Below are positions 24,231-38,100 of a DNA stretch of 64,000 nt, one piece after another. Numbering within the stretch: the stretch's first letter is position 1; each line of letters starts with the position of its first letter. This stretch comes from Colius striatus (taxonomy: Eukaryota > Chordata > Aves > Coliiformes > Coliidae). The DNA lies in NCBI RefSeq assembly GCF_028858725.1, contig NC_084764.1:19333501-19397500 (forward strand), read 5' to 3'. The position numbers were made by a program, and so were the translations under genes. Below the pieces are notes generated by a model. That model saw only the letters and a program-made list of their open reading frames with translations. It had not been told where the DNA came from and did not search any database.

Positions 24231-27200
24231 TCTGTTTCTAGTGTGTAGCCTGTGTCTGAATCCACTACAAGGTTTTACAAGAAGAATTAGTGTGGGACTT
24301 ACAGCTCCCTGGGGAAGAAATGAAAACAGGAGTGGAAGTAACAGAATGACTTCTGAAATGCTGTTGCTCAGCTTGGGCTCTGATTGAGTTTCAGTAGGAC
24401 TGTTAATTAAGAAAACTTAATTTGGTCGCTCTGGTTAATCCTGAAATTTAAGAAGCTAGTGTCAAGGCCTACAGAGCCTGAGACCAGCTACAGTCTAATA
24501 ACTAGGCTGGAATTTTTTAATTACTACAGATAAGAGTATTGGGGGAAAACTGTCACAATTCAGAATTCAGAAACCACATCCTCCCTATGTTGTAGCCATC
24601 CCACTCAGCCTGTGAGAGGGAGTGTTGAGAGTGTAGTAAGTGGAGGCACATAACCACATCCCCAATCTGCTGTCATCCTCAGACAGCAGAATTTCCGATG
24701 TGCCTTCTGCTTAGCAAAGAGAAGTGATGAAAACAAAGAGGATGTAAGTAACCTCACTTGTTAACAGGTACCTTCACAATAATTACTTGTAGTTGGTCTT
24801 TGGCCTACAGGCAAAATTTCCATTAGCTTTTTAGCAATTTCTGCCATATCTCCACTTAGAAAGCTCAAGATGAATCAGCTAAAGGCATGAAAGCAACATG
24901 AACAATTTAAGACATCTTAAACTCCACGTAAATGCTCTTGTTCCAGAGCAAAGGGTCTGCAGAGCTCTGAGACAGCTCCCTTTTTAAATGTCACCTTTGT
25001 TGAAAAAGGTTTAAGATACCATAGTCATGAAAAATTACCCTTTTCCCAAGTAGTAGAGCAAGATTTAGGCATTTGTGAGGCACGTTATCATCTATAGCTT
25101 GGTGTCTCAGCACAAGCACATCTTTACTATTGGCTTAAGTCAAAACACTGGGAAAGGGTGAGGTGTGGCACCCATCCTGCTCTGCTTGGGGTGGGGAAGA
25201 GTAGCAAGTTTGTCGTGTTAATGCATTAAACTGCCTAGCTAGTTTTGGCAGACAGTGCCTGTCCAAGTTTTTGGTTCATTATAAGCAATCTTACTAAATA
25301 GCATCAAGCTAAAGCTGCTTGATTTCTAAAAGAAATCTCAATCTTGGGACTGAATGCATTTTAAGAGCTCAGATGGGCTCTGTTGGGCTCAACACCAGCA
25401 ATCTTAAACTCTTTACCTCCCCCGTGTCTGCTGTAACCCTCTTCCAGTGCTGCCTGTCCCAGCAACAGGGGAAACAAGAACAGATGTTGATTAGTGTGGT
25501 TTCACTCCCGAGTCCAGCCTGGGGTCTGTACAGGATAAGGCAGCAAGCCCCTGCTTTGGCCACTGCTGGTGCAGAGGCAATCGGCCCTGGCAGGGAGGTG
25601 GAAGAGATGGTAGGCAGGCAATGCGTAGCCATCACTGCTAAATCTGAGGGTCCAACCATGATGTCTCACACTCAGCTGATTCTCCAAAACCTTCAGTAGC
25701 TGCCTCATGCTGGCAGCTTCTTCACACACGTAATAATCTGACCACAGCAAACGTTTTTGCTTAAAGCAAAGCATAAGAGGCTGCTGGTGCAGTGCAGATT
25801 GAGAGCAGAATACATTTAAAGGCCCTTTCGCACCTTTGATCTGAAATTTTTTGGGTTCCACTAAACCCCTTATGCCCTGCCAACAGCAAACCCCACAGGA
25901 ACATGAACATGGGCCCCGTCTCCTCCCTCTTGCAACACCCACCCCCCTTGTGTCTGGGTATACCTGCCAAGTTTTGCACATCTCTGTGTCTGGCACCTAT
26001 GCAAATTAAGCAATCTGTATCTAATTTATATGTGGTCATAAATACAACTTCTGAAAAAAAAACAAAACAAAACACCTAGCTTTAGGGGTGGTTGAAAGTG
26101 TTAGGCTGAGCCTAAGCTTTGCAGGAAGAGCACCTTCATGTACAAGGACCTGAGAGCAGGGGAGATGGGAAGGAGCCTTCTCCCTTGCCAGCCTGGGAAC
26201 AGGACGTTCTTACGGAAAACAAAGGTAACAGATGAAGACCAACGACCATGAGAGAAGGACAGAACTGCTCTCTACAGGAGAAGTCCCAGCTGCTGTGCCA
26301 TGCTGTGTCCACATTAGGTGCTGCCAGCCAGTCCTCCCTCAGCAGAACACTCCTCCTGCCAACTGACTCTGTGGGGTCTCTTCTCCCTAACCCACTTCAG
26401 TGTTAGATGCCCAGTGCCTTGAAACTGCCCTGGGAATGAGGAGCACCCAGAGGAGGAGGGGAAGGCTCTCTGTCCGCTGTACATCATCCCAGCTCCCCAG
26501 GAGAGGCACAGAAACCACAGCCCACACTAGCCTCCTTGCCTGGAGACATTTTCCCTAATTATTTCAGAACAAGTCTTGCTGCTCTTGATTTTTCCTGCTT
26601 TTCTTTCTTACCTTGCCCCTCTCCCATCTCATCAAGAGGCTGGCTGGGATCCAGCACCCAGGTAAACCAGCTTGGCAGAAAGCAATCCCAATCTGTTGAC
26701 CTTTGTCCCCCAGCTCCCCTCACTGGGGTGTGAGGTCATGGGACAGCCCACGTGCATTTCTGAAGACACTGCAATCATGCAAGAAGCAAAGTGGGAAGCT
26801 ATGGGGAGGAGTCCTGACTGAGCAAACCCAGCACTGCACTGGCAAAGGGTTAGGTTCCTCAGGGCTGCAAACAATGGATAGGTGCAGTGCTAAACAGGGC
26901 TCATGCCCACGCTCAGGTCATCATTGGGGCTGTAGGTGTTACCTCTTTCTAGCCACTAAATAAAAACTCATGCCTGTTATTTGTGAAAGCTAAACCATAT
27001 GTACAGTTATGATGAAATGTGGGTGCTGCAACTAACTTCTGCTAATTCAGAACATGAATATCAAACTCAAACTGATGAGTGGTAAGAGGAAAAAATAGTA
27101 AAACATGTAAGAACATCCTTCTGTTACCACAGAGTTTCAGGGTGGCATCAACTGTTCTGAATACAAAGTTTGGGCAAAATAGTTGGCCAGAAAAAACACA

Positions 27201-30018
27201 CCAAACACAAAACCAAAAGACAAAACCACGATGGGCAGGCTAGAGCAGCTCAGAGAAGAAGGAAGGCAGTGCTGGATTGTATGTCATACATGTAGTGTAA
27301 AAGAGGATCTGTTTGAAGGGGACTGGAAAATTTCACAAAAACCTTCTTGTTATCTGTTTAAGTAAGGCTGAATCTAATTCTCATGCTGTGCTCAGTTGTG
27401 CTGTTCCTGTGAGCAACGCTCTCACAGAACCAATCAACAAACCAAGTCATTTTACAATTTCTCTTACCTGCAGAAAAATCTGAGGATGGGAAGAAATAAA
27501 ATAATGGACTTAAGAGGTACTTTTGGCTTTCTAGACATTAGTTGGTAGCAGAGATCCCAAGAGAACTGCTGACTGACTCATATTTGGCTATTCTGCAAGT
27601 TAAGGCATTATTTATTTATTTAGTAAGAGCAAGCAAATTAATACGAGATCTAGAAAAACTTCAGAGGTAATTTTTTTTGCTTTCACCCTCAGCCCACACC
27701 TTTGGCTGTAGCTCAATATCTGCGTATCTGTGTGTAAATAGGTTTAAAGATCCATCTTCAGAAGTCTCAGTGCCCAGAGTTAAAGGCGGAGAGACAGATA
27801 TGCAGCCGATGAGAACCGAAGGAAATTCACTGAAGTCCTCACACCAGCAGGCATCCAAACCAGCATGCTGCCCTTCACTTAGTTATCGAATGATTTCTGT
27901 GCCCAGCATCATCTAAAAGGTCATGGCAGCTCTTGTAAAGGCTTAAATTGTGCAGACTTTGTGCTGCACAGACACATTTGAACTCACTTGATTACCTGAT
28001 GGGGAGGGACGAGTGGCCTGCAGCAACGTCATTTGCTGGTGCCAGACTTCTTCCGGCACCTAAGCTAGCAGGTTTGCTGTTCCTGCACACGCCTCCGAGA
28101 AGTTCCAGGGCAGCAGCACAGTGTGCCTCACTGAAGAGGCATACCAGCTTTGAGATGAGACATAGAGCAGAACACAGCCTGAAAATCTCTGCAAGGCATG
28201 AGCTGAGGCTCCTCTCCAAAGCTGGCACTTGACAGGAAGCGGTAAGCAAGAGCCTGGGAAGTCACGGTTAAAAAACAGCCCTGCAGAGAGGTGGGAAACA
28301 GCTGAGCGAGCAGCAGCCAAGGATGGGCCAAGAGGCAGGATCAGGTCAGTGGGTAAGAAGAGCTGAGGAGGTAAGAGTCAGCAGCAGGAGGTGGCCTGGA
28401 AACAGGAGTTGGGAGACGATGCTGTACTTGGAGCTCGCACAAACGAAAAAAAAAGTAGGTACATCTGAAAGGTATTTCCTCAGCTGTATCCCCCAACTGT
28501 GCATGAGCACGTAATGCAGCAGAAGTAGCACTAAAAGCTAGCGTAACACCACCACAGCTAAATGTCAGCAGTAGTCTAAAGAAGGACCTTCATTCTGAAA
28601 AATGCATAGCTGTCAAATCTGTAGACAAAACTAGTGTCTGCTTCTATTAGTACCAAACAGCAGTTTGGCCTAAATATCAATTTCTTTTCTGGTGTTGAAA
28701 GACAAATAGGAATAAGGTCCAAAATATGACATTAACAGAAAGCCAAAAAACATGTACTGTACTTCACAATCAGCCCCTTCCTGAAAGAGGCCCAAAAGCT
28801 GTACATATTTTGGCATTTTCTCTCCCACAGCAACTCTTAGTGTGGCTTTGTAATTTTTGGCTGACACCTTGATGACACCGAAATAGAGTCGGTCTACTAA
28901 GCACAGATTTTAACTAGGCAGTGGAGATCTTCACTGATTCCAGTAAGTGTGTTAGAATTACAGACTCACAGTATTGTAACACCACATGCTGTACTTACAT
29001 ATGTGGTAGTTTTGATTACAGAATCCTCGGATGCTTACTGTGACCCACTCATTGTCTGGCTCTGGTTTGGATTTTTTTGCTGATGACATTCTAGGTTATT
29101 GCCCCGGCAGGAACAGAGCTCTGACAATGACCTACCAGCCACTGGTCTAGTCTTTCTAACATGGCCAAATGGGAAAGAGTTGGGGAGAATCTCTGAGATG
29201 TTCCCATGTAGACAGAGAAAGACATCCCTAGTGCACATATGCAGCACAGAGGTTCAAGACTATTTGAATTGTCACAGTTCCTAAGTGAAATGTACCTACT
29301 ATTCAAAATGCTTTCAAAATTACCAAGAAAATATAGCAGTTCATGCACATCTTCAGCTTGCACATCATACACAGGACTGAAAGAAAATATGCAGGCATCT
29401 GTTATCTCTAGTACAGAATATTTCTCCTCAGCATCCAGCCCCAGTTAGTTGGCAAGTGCTTTTGCAACATCATGCTTAGTTTCATTTTAAGACACTAAGC
29501 CTCGTGCTTTCTTAGCTTTCCACTTAACTTTCTACTAAAATTGTTATTTTTTCCTTGGTTTCTTTCTTTGAGCAGTTGGAAGCAGGCAGCTCCACTCAAA
29601 TTTCTTTACACCAGTGCCCTTACAATGTTTATCTGCGTGTCAGCTTGGTGCCTGTATTCTAGTGTCTTAAACGTTTTGCCAGGAAGCTGTCAGTAATGTT
29701 TCCCTCCCCTTCTCCCTTCCCAGTAAATCGTGTACTATTTATCTTCTTAATGTCATTATTAAAATAAAGACTATTTAACAGCTGTGTATATTTTCATGTT
29801 CACAGTTTTAAGTCCTTGAATATATTGACCACAAAAAATGCACTCCCCAATCCTACAGCAGACCATGTGCGTGCAATTACCTCATTTACACAATCACAAT
29901 AACAACACAAAATTCAATGCCCCATCTGGAAGATAGGAAATATTATTTCCTTTCTTCTACCTTGGTCTGTGTACATAATAGACTCTGGAGGATAAGCAGA
30001 GTCTAATTCCATGAGTGG

Positions 30019-30060
30019 ATATATATACACACACACACACAATACACACACTCACACAAT
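30019..30060. repeat. (CA)n / (TA)n microsatellite
   Basis: A short ATATATATA run passes into an interrupted ACACAC array that ends in AATACACACACTCACACAAT. Confidence 0.85.
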
Positions 30061-31091
30061 ACCGCAGACAATCAGGTCCTGCTTTCTGTTGGGGCTGCTA
30101 GCAGCTCTGGCAAAATACTCCGCTTCAAATTTTGGCATGAAATATCCTGCAGACTTTCCCCATCCTCGCTGTTTCCAGCACAGGTTGACAGTTTTGGCTA
30201 TCTGCCTGCCATGCTCCAGCAAACCGGGGGAAGCATAGCTGAGCAGAAGGGCGGGAGGAGAGAGGCAGAGCCTCCTCTCTCCCCTGCATGCCCCGCGGGC
30301 CTTTGGTGTGTCTCAGGGTTGGTGATGCAAAAGCAAGACCTCCCAAAAATTTTCACACAGAAAAGGGCAGATCAGGGAGAGCCCAGGCTGACTGCTGCAC
30401 CCTGTGATAATAAATAAAAACTGCTTTCCTCTTCTCTCTGCCTCATCAAGTGGAAGGACAGGAACCTCCTCAGAAGAACAAACACAAAAATCCCCCTGTA
30501 GATGAGGTGTACAAGTAAAGTACCAATATAGCTGCAGGAGGGGCTCTGATGTCACGCAGCAGAAAAAAAAAGGTTGAGATGCAAAATGCCTAGTAGAAAA
30601 GTCAACTAGTAGGGAACTTCTGGGTTTGGGTTTTTAAGATCTATTTATTGGCATTCCTGAAAGAGAGAATGGCTCCAGCAAGCATTCATGTAAGGGATTC
30701 ACGTTACAAGCTACAAGGGGCTCTGGAGCTGATCAGCTCTAAGACTTCAAGTGTACTAGTACCTTTCTTTTTCTGTTGAAAAAGAAAACATTTCATTCTT
30801 TAAGTGTGGCAAGCTGCATTGAGTTACAGGGATTAATACATATATATACACACACATATATTTAAGCATGACGTTCCATCTCTCTTCTTACCTCAAAACC
30901 ATGTGCCACATTAATCTGTTCTCAAATAACAAGCGGAAGTACAGACATTTCCAGAAAGAGTATTTAACAAACATCTGTTAGCCAAGCAGCATTTCCTCCT
31001 CCACTTATTCCTACAAATAAGCAGCTCCTCTACTGCAGAGGCCTTGTGACAGCCCAAGGGTGAATTTTGAGAGACCATTTGTTAAAATGGC

Positions 31092-31130
31092 CAGTGGCAT
31101 TGTACAGTGGCATTGTGTAGTGGTATTGTG
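31092..31130. repeat. Imperfect 12–13-bp tandem repeat, three copies
   Basis: Three adjacent variants of AGTGGCATTGT differ by one substitution and one or two spacer bases. Confidence 0.6.
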
Positions 31131-34100
31131 CCTGCCAAGCTCCCACTTTACCGAGGTGTGGGGGACAGCCTGGGTCTGTCTCAGAGACAAGATGGAGTGT
31201 GATGCAGCCTTTTAGAAATGCTTCCATGGTTCCTCCAGTCAGCATTGTCCCTTAGAAACCACTCAGCTGAAGTTACTGGCTGTGTTTGCCATTATTGGCT
31301 TCCAGTAACAGATGGAGCTTCCGTGTGCCTCCTGCTGCACCATGGGCTGGTCCTGGCCCTGGAAGCAAGGAGAAAACACAACTGAAAAGAGACAAAAGAA
31401 ACCTAAGAAAGAGAGGAGGACATAGACGGTGTGGAATGAAGGCCATGGATTTGAGTTTTTAGAATCTTGCCCCTGTGTCCAGTTTTCCCAAGCATGAGTC
31501 ATTAGACCATCCCAGTACCACTTTCTGGGAAAAAGCGCACATGGAGAGTAACTCACCTTTGGGAGCCAGGCTGCCCACAACAAAGTATTGGACAAGTGAA
31601 AGTACTTGCCATGTTTTCTGTCTGCAAAACTAATCTATAATTTTTAATGCTTGACAGTTTTTTCCCTGTTAAGAGTGGGTGTGAAAAGTCATCTTTGTTT
31701 ACAGAGGCAGTTCTTGATGGGCTTATATTTCAGATAGCTACAGAGAAAGTTATGCTGCCAAGGAAGAGTAGAGCTGCTTCCCATGTGTGACAGAAACTCC
31801 TGGCAATTACAAGTGCTGCAGATGCACAGCTCCCTCAGATTAATTTGTTTTAATTCAGGTCAACCAGTGTGAAATTTCATGATTTAGAGTTTGCTCATGA
31901 CCACAGGGTTTCCGTGTCATAGCTGGGATTAGGACTTCCATCAGGTCACACATGAAGATGTCTTTCCTGGAAGATGTGGACCACTGGCCGTGCAGCCCAA
32001 GAGCTGTTCCGAACAGCACGCAGCTCAGGGGCTGGCAGCTTGCAACAGCCACCTTGCTATCTTTGGTAGTTGTCACAGAGCTGGCCTGCATGCAAAATCA
32101 AGTCTGGGTACCAGTGGGAGCTTGTTTGTCCCTTCTCTGCTCCTCCCAGCACCACTGGTCATCTAAAAGCAAAGACAGTGTAAAATCTGAGGGCATTAGG
32201 AAATAATTATTTATGCATTTTCAGCACTGTAGTGTGGATGATCTGACTTCCTTTTCAATGCTGTCTTGGGAAGAGAAGGGCCAGAAAGTTTATCTGAGAG
32301 AAAAACGGATATTTTCATTGCCTTTCAGGTATTTTCGTTAGGTCGGGCTATAAAGAACAGTTTGGCTGTTTAGCACTTTTTATATGACAGTCTCAAAACA
32401 ACTGACATTCAATTAATTCACAACCTTGCTCTGATTTTTTATTTATTCCCATTTTTGCTGTAGGCACTGAGGCAGATAAAAGGTCAGTCATCTGCCAAAT
32501 ACCGCACAAACACAGTGGCAGCATGAGGAACTGAGCACAAGGCCCTGGCATTCTGGATGTACCCCTGGCAGCTTCCCTGAGGCAAACAAGCAAAACCTGA
32601 GTTGAGGCAACACACACACTTGAAAGGATTTCAGCTGATGCCCAAGGCCACATAAGCATATACAGGGAGGACCGATTTGCCCACTTTCACACTGGGTTTT
32701 GCAAACCTTACTTTTGCTGCAGACTGTGAGAATCTGTAACAGGAGTAAAAGGGGCTGGATAAAAAAAGTTAAAGCTGGAGAAAATAGACAAATTCAATTA
32801 AGATCCTCTTTCACACACTAGTTGTTTCTAGCTCTTCAGCAGATGAGTTAAACAGCTCATAACACCCTTCCAAATGGCCCTATGACCTCCGTCCCTATGA
32901 AGACAAGTTAAAAAGAGATGTCTAAAAGGACAGAGAAGTTGTATTTATGATTATCAGTTTAACAAAACCAAACTGAATTACCACTACTTCTTTGAGTTTA
33001 AATCAAGCGCCTGTTTGGGGCAGGAGAGGGAGACAGAAGTTTCAGCAGCTTGAACTAACCTCTTGAGCTTCTCCTGATGTTTAAAACAGACAGGAGAGCG
33101 TCCCTGTTGCATATGAGCTCCAGATGCTGCATGCTATTTCCAGAGTCAGAGGATACAGATGTCATTAAATATGATGGTGATCTGCTCCAGTCTATTGAAA
33201 TTTTTTTAATCTGAGATCAACACCCCAAAAAGTATTTGAAGACTCAGCATGAAGAGGGGAAACAACTGCAATGAAAGCAACAGTTCCTGTATTACCAAAA
33301 CAAGATGCATGGCACAGATTATACCCAGTATTGTGAGCCAAAAGTCCTAACAATTCATTCAGGAGATCTTGCAGGATCTCTGGAAGAAGCAAGCAACCTT
33401 CCAACACAGTGTTCTCTTCTCACAGGATAGTAAGGTTATGAAGTAGCTGTTTAAAAACTCTTTTTCCCCCTCTTTATAGCAGCCCACTTACACGCTCTGT
33501 ATTTAGTCACAGCTTCCATAGTACTGTACTGATTACTCCAGTGTTCATTTCCTCATTTTGAATTGCACATGCATTTCTTTTCTGATTTTTACTCTCTCCT
33601 TGTGAGATCTATTAGTCTTGCACTACATCAACCCTGTTGCTTATAGCCTCTCCTAGGTTCCCTTTCTAGGAGGTCTTGTCTCAGTGACAACTAAGTAATC
33701 AACAGATCAGTTACTGTACTTTAATAAAATAAACATTTTAAGAGAAGCTTTCCATCTTTGTTCATTTTTAAATGCATGAAGAATAGATTCCACACAGTAT
33801 CTGGAGAGCAGTTCAGTATCACTCAAGTTAAGACTCTCCTCCACTCCAAACAGACCATGAAAAGCAAGATCTCTTAAAACTCACTGTCCTTTCTACAGTA
33901 CCATTTACTTACCATGTGAGCGAGTGCCTAATGGCCACTTGTTCCTTTTTGCATACAGCATTTATTATCAAGTTCAGTGACTTGTAAATAATTTGAAGAC
34001 TGAAATAAATTTAAAGTTTTCCCATTTGCACTAAAGTTGTTTAGCAAACTTCCAGACACTAAAAATGCCTCCAAATTCACATTTAGTCCAAAACTCCTGA

Positions 34101-34977
34101 AGTTAATATTTTTGCACTTGGATTGCTAATGTTTGCTCAAACACAAAATATTCTTCAGCTGACTAAAAGCTTCACATCCTTAGAACGTGAAATCTAAATA
34201 TAAATGTGGTGGGCGTATGTGGATCTTTTCTCTCTGAGGAGGCTCTGTTACGAATTTTCAATGTTTTACGCCACCACGAAGCCTCCGCTAAGCCATGACA
34301 CCTGTTCAGAATTTTCAGCTTCTTAACCCCTTATTACACTTCCTACCATTCCCAGCAGAAGTTCAGGATGTGGAACAGAGTTCTATCATCTTGGGCTTGC
34401 TCTGCTAATTTTCAATGGCTCCTTGGTGTCTTTTGGCATTTTATACTAATAGCCACCTTAAGGACAACTAACTAAATGGAAGGACTCGCTTCTCATAACT
34501 GATGCCAGTAGGTGCCCTGGCTATCAAGCAGACCCTGGAAAGAAAACCCATGAATTCCATCGGAGAAACATGAAAGACAATACTGTTAACAATAAATGTT
34601 ATTACTGATAATAATAAACAGTCTATACCAAAACGAGTAAGCAAACTCCAATGTAATGCAGCTTTTCAGTAACAAGTGTTACTTGCTAAGTGTGCTATTA
34701 TAATTCACATCAATAACGACTTGCCATTCTTAGGTTTGATATACTTAGCAAACACTAGCAATGCACAATGCTAGTAAACAAAAATTCTTTTAGCACCAGT
34801 ATGAAGCCATTATTTCTATCATTTCCTCAAAAAATTAAACCATAAGGATATCGTCTAATTAAAAGTCAATATACTCTGTTGAGACAGAATGCCTCTATAA
34901 GAAAACCTGTTTCAAAAGACTCTTCCATTACAAACCACAGAGGACTCAGAATAAGCTCAGTAAGAATTTCAACCTAA

Positions 34978-34983
34978 TTTATT
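34978..34983 (-). terminator. Candidate polyadenylation signal of the methyltransferase gene
   Basis: AATAAA on the minus strand lies about 76 bp downstream of the stop codon at 35,059–35,061. This would give a compact 3'UTR of roughly 90–100 nt. More distal signals may also be used. Confidence 0.55.
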
Positions 34984-35058
34984 CACACAAATCAATTCCA
35001 ATTCATTTTGGATCAAAAATATATGATATTACAAGGATACAAATTTTTTTTCCAAGTA

Positions 35059-35175
35059 CTAGAGAATCTTGTATAAATGTATTTGTTCAAGTGCTTCTCT
35101 GTCAACATCCTTTTCCATATACACATCATAGTTTAGCTGCATCTCTTCAACCCACTGGCTTAGCTGCACATCTGT
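35059..35175 (-). CDS. Methyltransferase gene exon 8 (residues 264–301 and stop)
   Basis: The acceptor TTTCAG precedes 35175. It encodes a charged C-terminal segment beginning [19 protein letters not shown] and ending IHLYKIL, with the TAG stop at 35,061–35,059. The C-terminal strand pattern (YKIL) is typical of the last strands of the fold. Confidence 0.9.
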   Translation of the reverse strand, partial: TDVQLSQWVEEMQLNYDVYMEKDVDREALEQIHLYKIL

Positions 35176-38100
35176 CTGAAACAATGAAAACAGATCCTTA
35201 AATTAATCCAATGTTGAGAAACATAGCAGGAGTTTCAAGGTCAGTACAACATTAAAAAGGCAAGACATAATAAGGGAGATTAGTTGTTCCAAAATATGCA
35301 GCAATGATAAATTCACTTCTGGAAATGCCATTTAACTTAAATAGGAAATAATAAATATAATATTTAAAGATTACCTCAGTCAATAGTCTAGATATTTTGC
35401 TACTATCTTACAAATGCTTCTCTATATGCATTTGTATAAGCCTTAAGCATCCCGACCAGAGTGCAACATTCTGCAAGCGCTGAGGGAGCAGCTAACTGTA
35501 CCACAGAAGAATCACAGGTACTTGTTTTACACCCAGGGAGTATTGTATTAACGCTACCAAGGGCTTCTCAGCTGCTGTGTAACTACTGCCTGCTCTAAGA
35601 AAAGGTCAAATGACACCATTGCTGCTCCTGGGGCTGAGGATTTACTTCACCCATCAGCGTAAAGGCAACAAGCAATTCGATTTCTCTAAAGCAGACTTCT
35701 GTGGTGAGCAAGCCACTTGACAAATCACCTTTGTCACGTATTACTAGCGTTTTGTTTCCTAACTAAAGTCAGCCCACATGATTTGTCTAAGTGTTACACA
35801 CATAATTGATGACCTATGGCAGAATGGACACAGAGCAGAGGATGGTCCATTGGAATTGGTTACTACTCAGGGAATAGCAGCAGCATGGTGTTTAATGTCT
35901 TTGAAAGCTGCACTGTTGTGTTTGTTTCCAATTGCAATTTAAAGCCATGTCACTGATCCAAGATGCCTGATGGCAATCACTTGGCTAATTAGGAGACCAT
36001 ATCTCTCCCTAATGCGTACTCCTAACAGCTCATACTGGCATATTATGAGTCAATTCCTATGCTGACAGCAAGTCAGAAGACAGTATCCTCAAAGACGGTC
36101 CTTCTTTAGCACGTTCCTTTCTCCCACTGGCTTAACAAACCCGTTTGTCATGTTTCAAGGCAATGTGCAAATGTAGAACTAAACAAGAGAAGAACATTTC
36201 CTCTAGTTTTGCTGCTAGAAGTTTATAAACACATCTTTACTTCTGAGGTTCTACCCCTGTACCTGGAAAAAGTCTGATGGAAGCAGATATGAGTCTCACT
36301 AAACTTACAAGACTAATGTAGCTTTGCTGATGTTTTGTGGGAATTTCCTCCTCAGAGCTAAGGTACCGTTCATAATATGCATGATTAATGCAGCCTATTG
36401 ATATAGGCTGATATTTCCACTTTACAGGTGGAGACAATCAAAGTACAGGAAGATGTGTTGGTGGTCAACCCAGAAATAGAATCCAGAGCCCTACTTAATC
36501 TATGCACAGAATTATATATCCTTCCTCGGAGCAATGCTGGCAAGCTGCTAGCCTCACCTACAGGACTGCCCCTTGCATAGAAAGTGACAAAACGTATTAG
36601 CTAGAACCAGCTGAGGGAACTTACCTGTAGCTTTGAGAGTGATTCTCTAAGGCTTGGAACTGTCACCAGCAAGGATCCTCTTTTCCTTACATTACAAGCA
36701 ATAAATTCCCAAGCTCTGAAACATTTAAAAATACATCACCGTTTTTTAAGGAAAAAACCTGAATTTGATATAAAATTCATCTCATACTTTCACAGTATAG
36801 TGGCCACAGGTAGACTAAGCTTAAGAGACTTGCTATACATGCTTATTAGTCACTGTTAATATCTAAGCAAATCTCTTTGTATGAAAAAATCAAGCCTCAT
36901 ATTAAAAACAAGGAATACATGGTCTTACAATGTTTGATTTTGTAACTTTTTAACTCTGACACATGCAAGTGATTTTGCACTGTCAGTACCTTCACTTTGG
37001 ACTAGGATTAAACATCAACAATCAGTTCCTTTAAACTTCTGTTTCTGAAGAAAATCCAGTCTATGAGCACCCTTCTGTTACACTTAACAAGCTGCTCTTT
37101 ACATATACACATAAAAGTCGTGACAAAATACTTAAGACATTAGTAATCAGTGTGTTTAAATATAGACCCCTACATTCCTTTGTTCTGATTGTGCAAGTCA
37201 GATCATTTCTCACAGCACATCAATTCAGACTAAAAAAAGAATTTAATTTCCAGCATTCTTCAAATGTCATTTGTCTTTGTGGTACTAATGCAACATAAAC
37301 CACTACCTCTGAGTTCTTGAAAAATCAAATGAATTCTCACTCATGTGCCTGCAAACAAATCTGGCAATTTGAAACGTCCCCTAACTTTCACCCATCCACT
37401 CTGTGCCTCTCTGGTTGACATTACTCCCTGCTTTCAAAGTAGTAGGACAAGCTTCAGCTGAAACTGCTAGAAGGTGTCAGACTGCAAGCTGGGATGGTAG
37501 AGACACAGGTACCCTTTCTTTTTGACTGTCCATTCTAAAGGCACAGTATCTTTGGATTGTAAAGTTATTTATGTTTTAAATTGATACTGATGGATTAGTA
37601 AAAGCTCACCTGTGAGTGTCTTGTACCTGAAAGAGAAAAACCTTAGCCACACGTTTGTTTGCTTCCAACTATGGTATGCTTCCTTATGAAAATGTATTAC
37701 AACTATCATCAATAGACATGTTTCGCACTGCATCTACATTACAGCTCTGACCCCCACAAGTAAGTGACCTGTCTTCTTTCTGAAGATTAAGCTTTACACT
37801 GATAAAGTAATTTCAGATCCTTTAACAGCAAGACACTCTTAACAGATCAGTGCAAGGATTCAAGGCAAGGTTTGGGTAAACAAAGCAGCTGTGTTTAGTG
37901 GATTTAACAATAAACAACTGCCATAACACCTTAGTAGTTAAGCATAACAATTATGTGTAGGCAGTTTAAAGCAATTTCCCTATGTAATTTATGTATGTGA
38001 CTTCAAAAAGCACAACCTTAAGGTTTTCCATAACTCACAAGGTTACACACACATTGCCAAAGAAATAGATAACTTGTTTGGACACATAGCTTACCTGGCT

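Larger units (their letters stand above)
24231..34960. other. Intergenic DNA, no gene seen
   Basis: About 10.7 kb downstream of the methyltransferase 3' end without a coding exon I can support. The longest reading frames (minus strand 25,502–25,996 and 31,263–31,595) show no domain or conserved-looking composition. A CA-type microsatellite and a short tandem repeat are listed separately. Confidence 0.5.

Noticed and set aside
25502..25996. 164-codon minus-strand frame (with a 126-codon frame on the other strand)
   Set aside because: No recognisable domain or splice context, and both strands are open at once in a modestly GC-rich stretch. Most likely chance.
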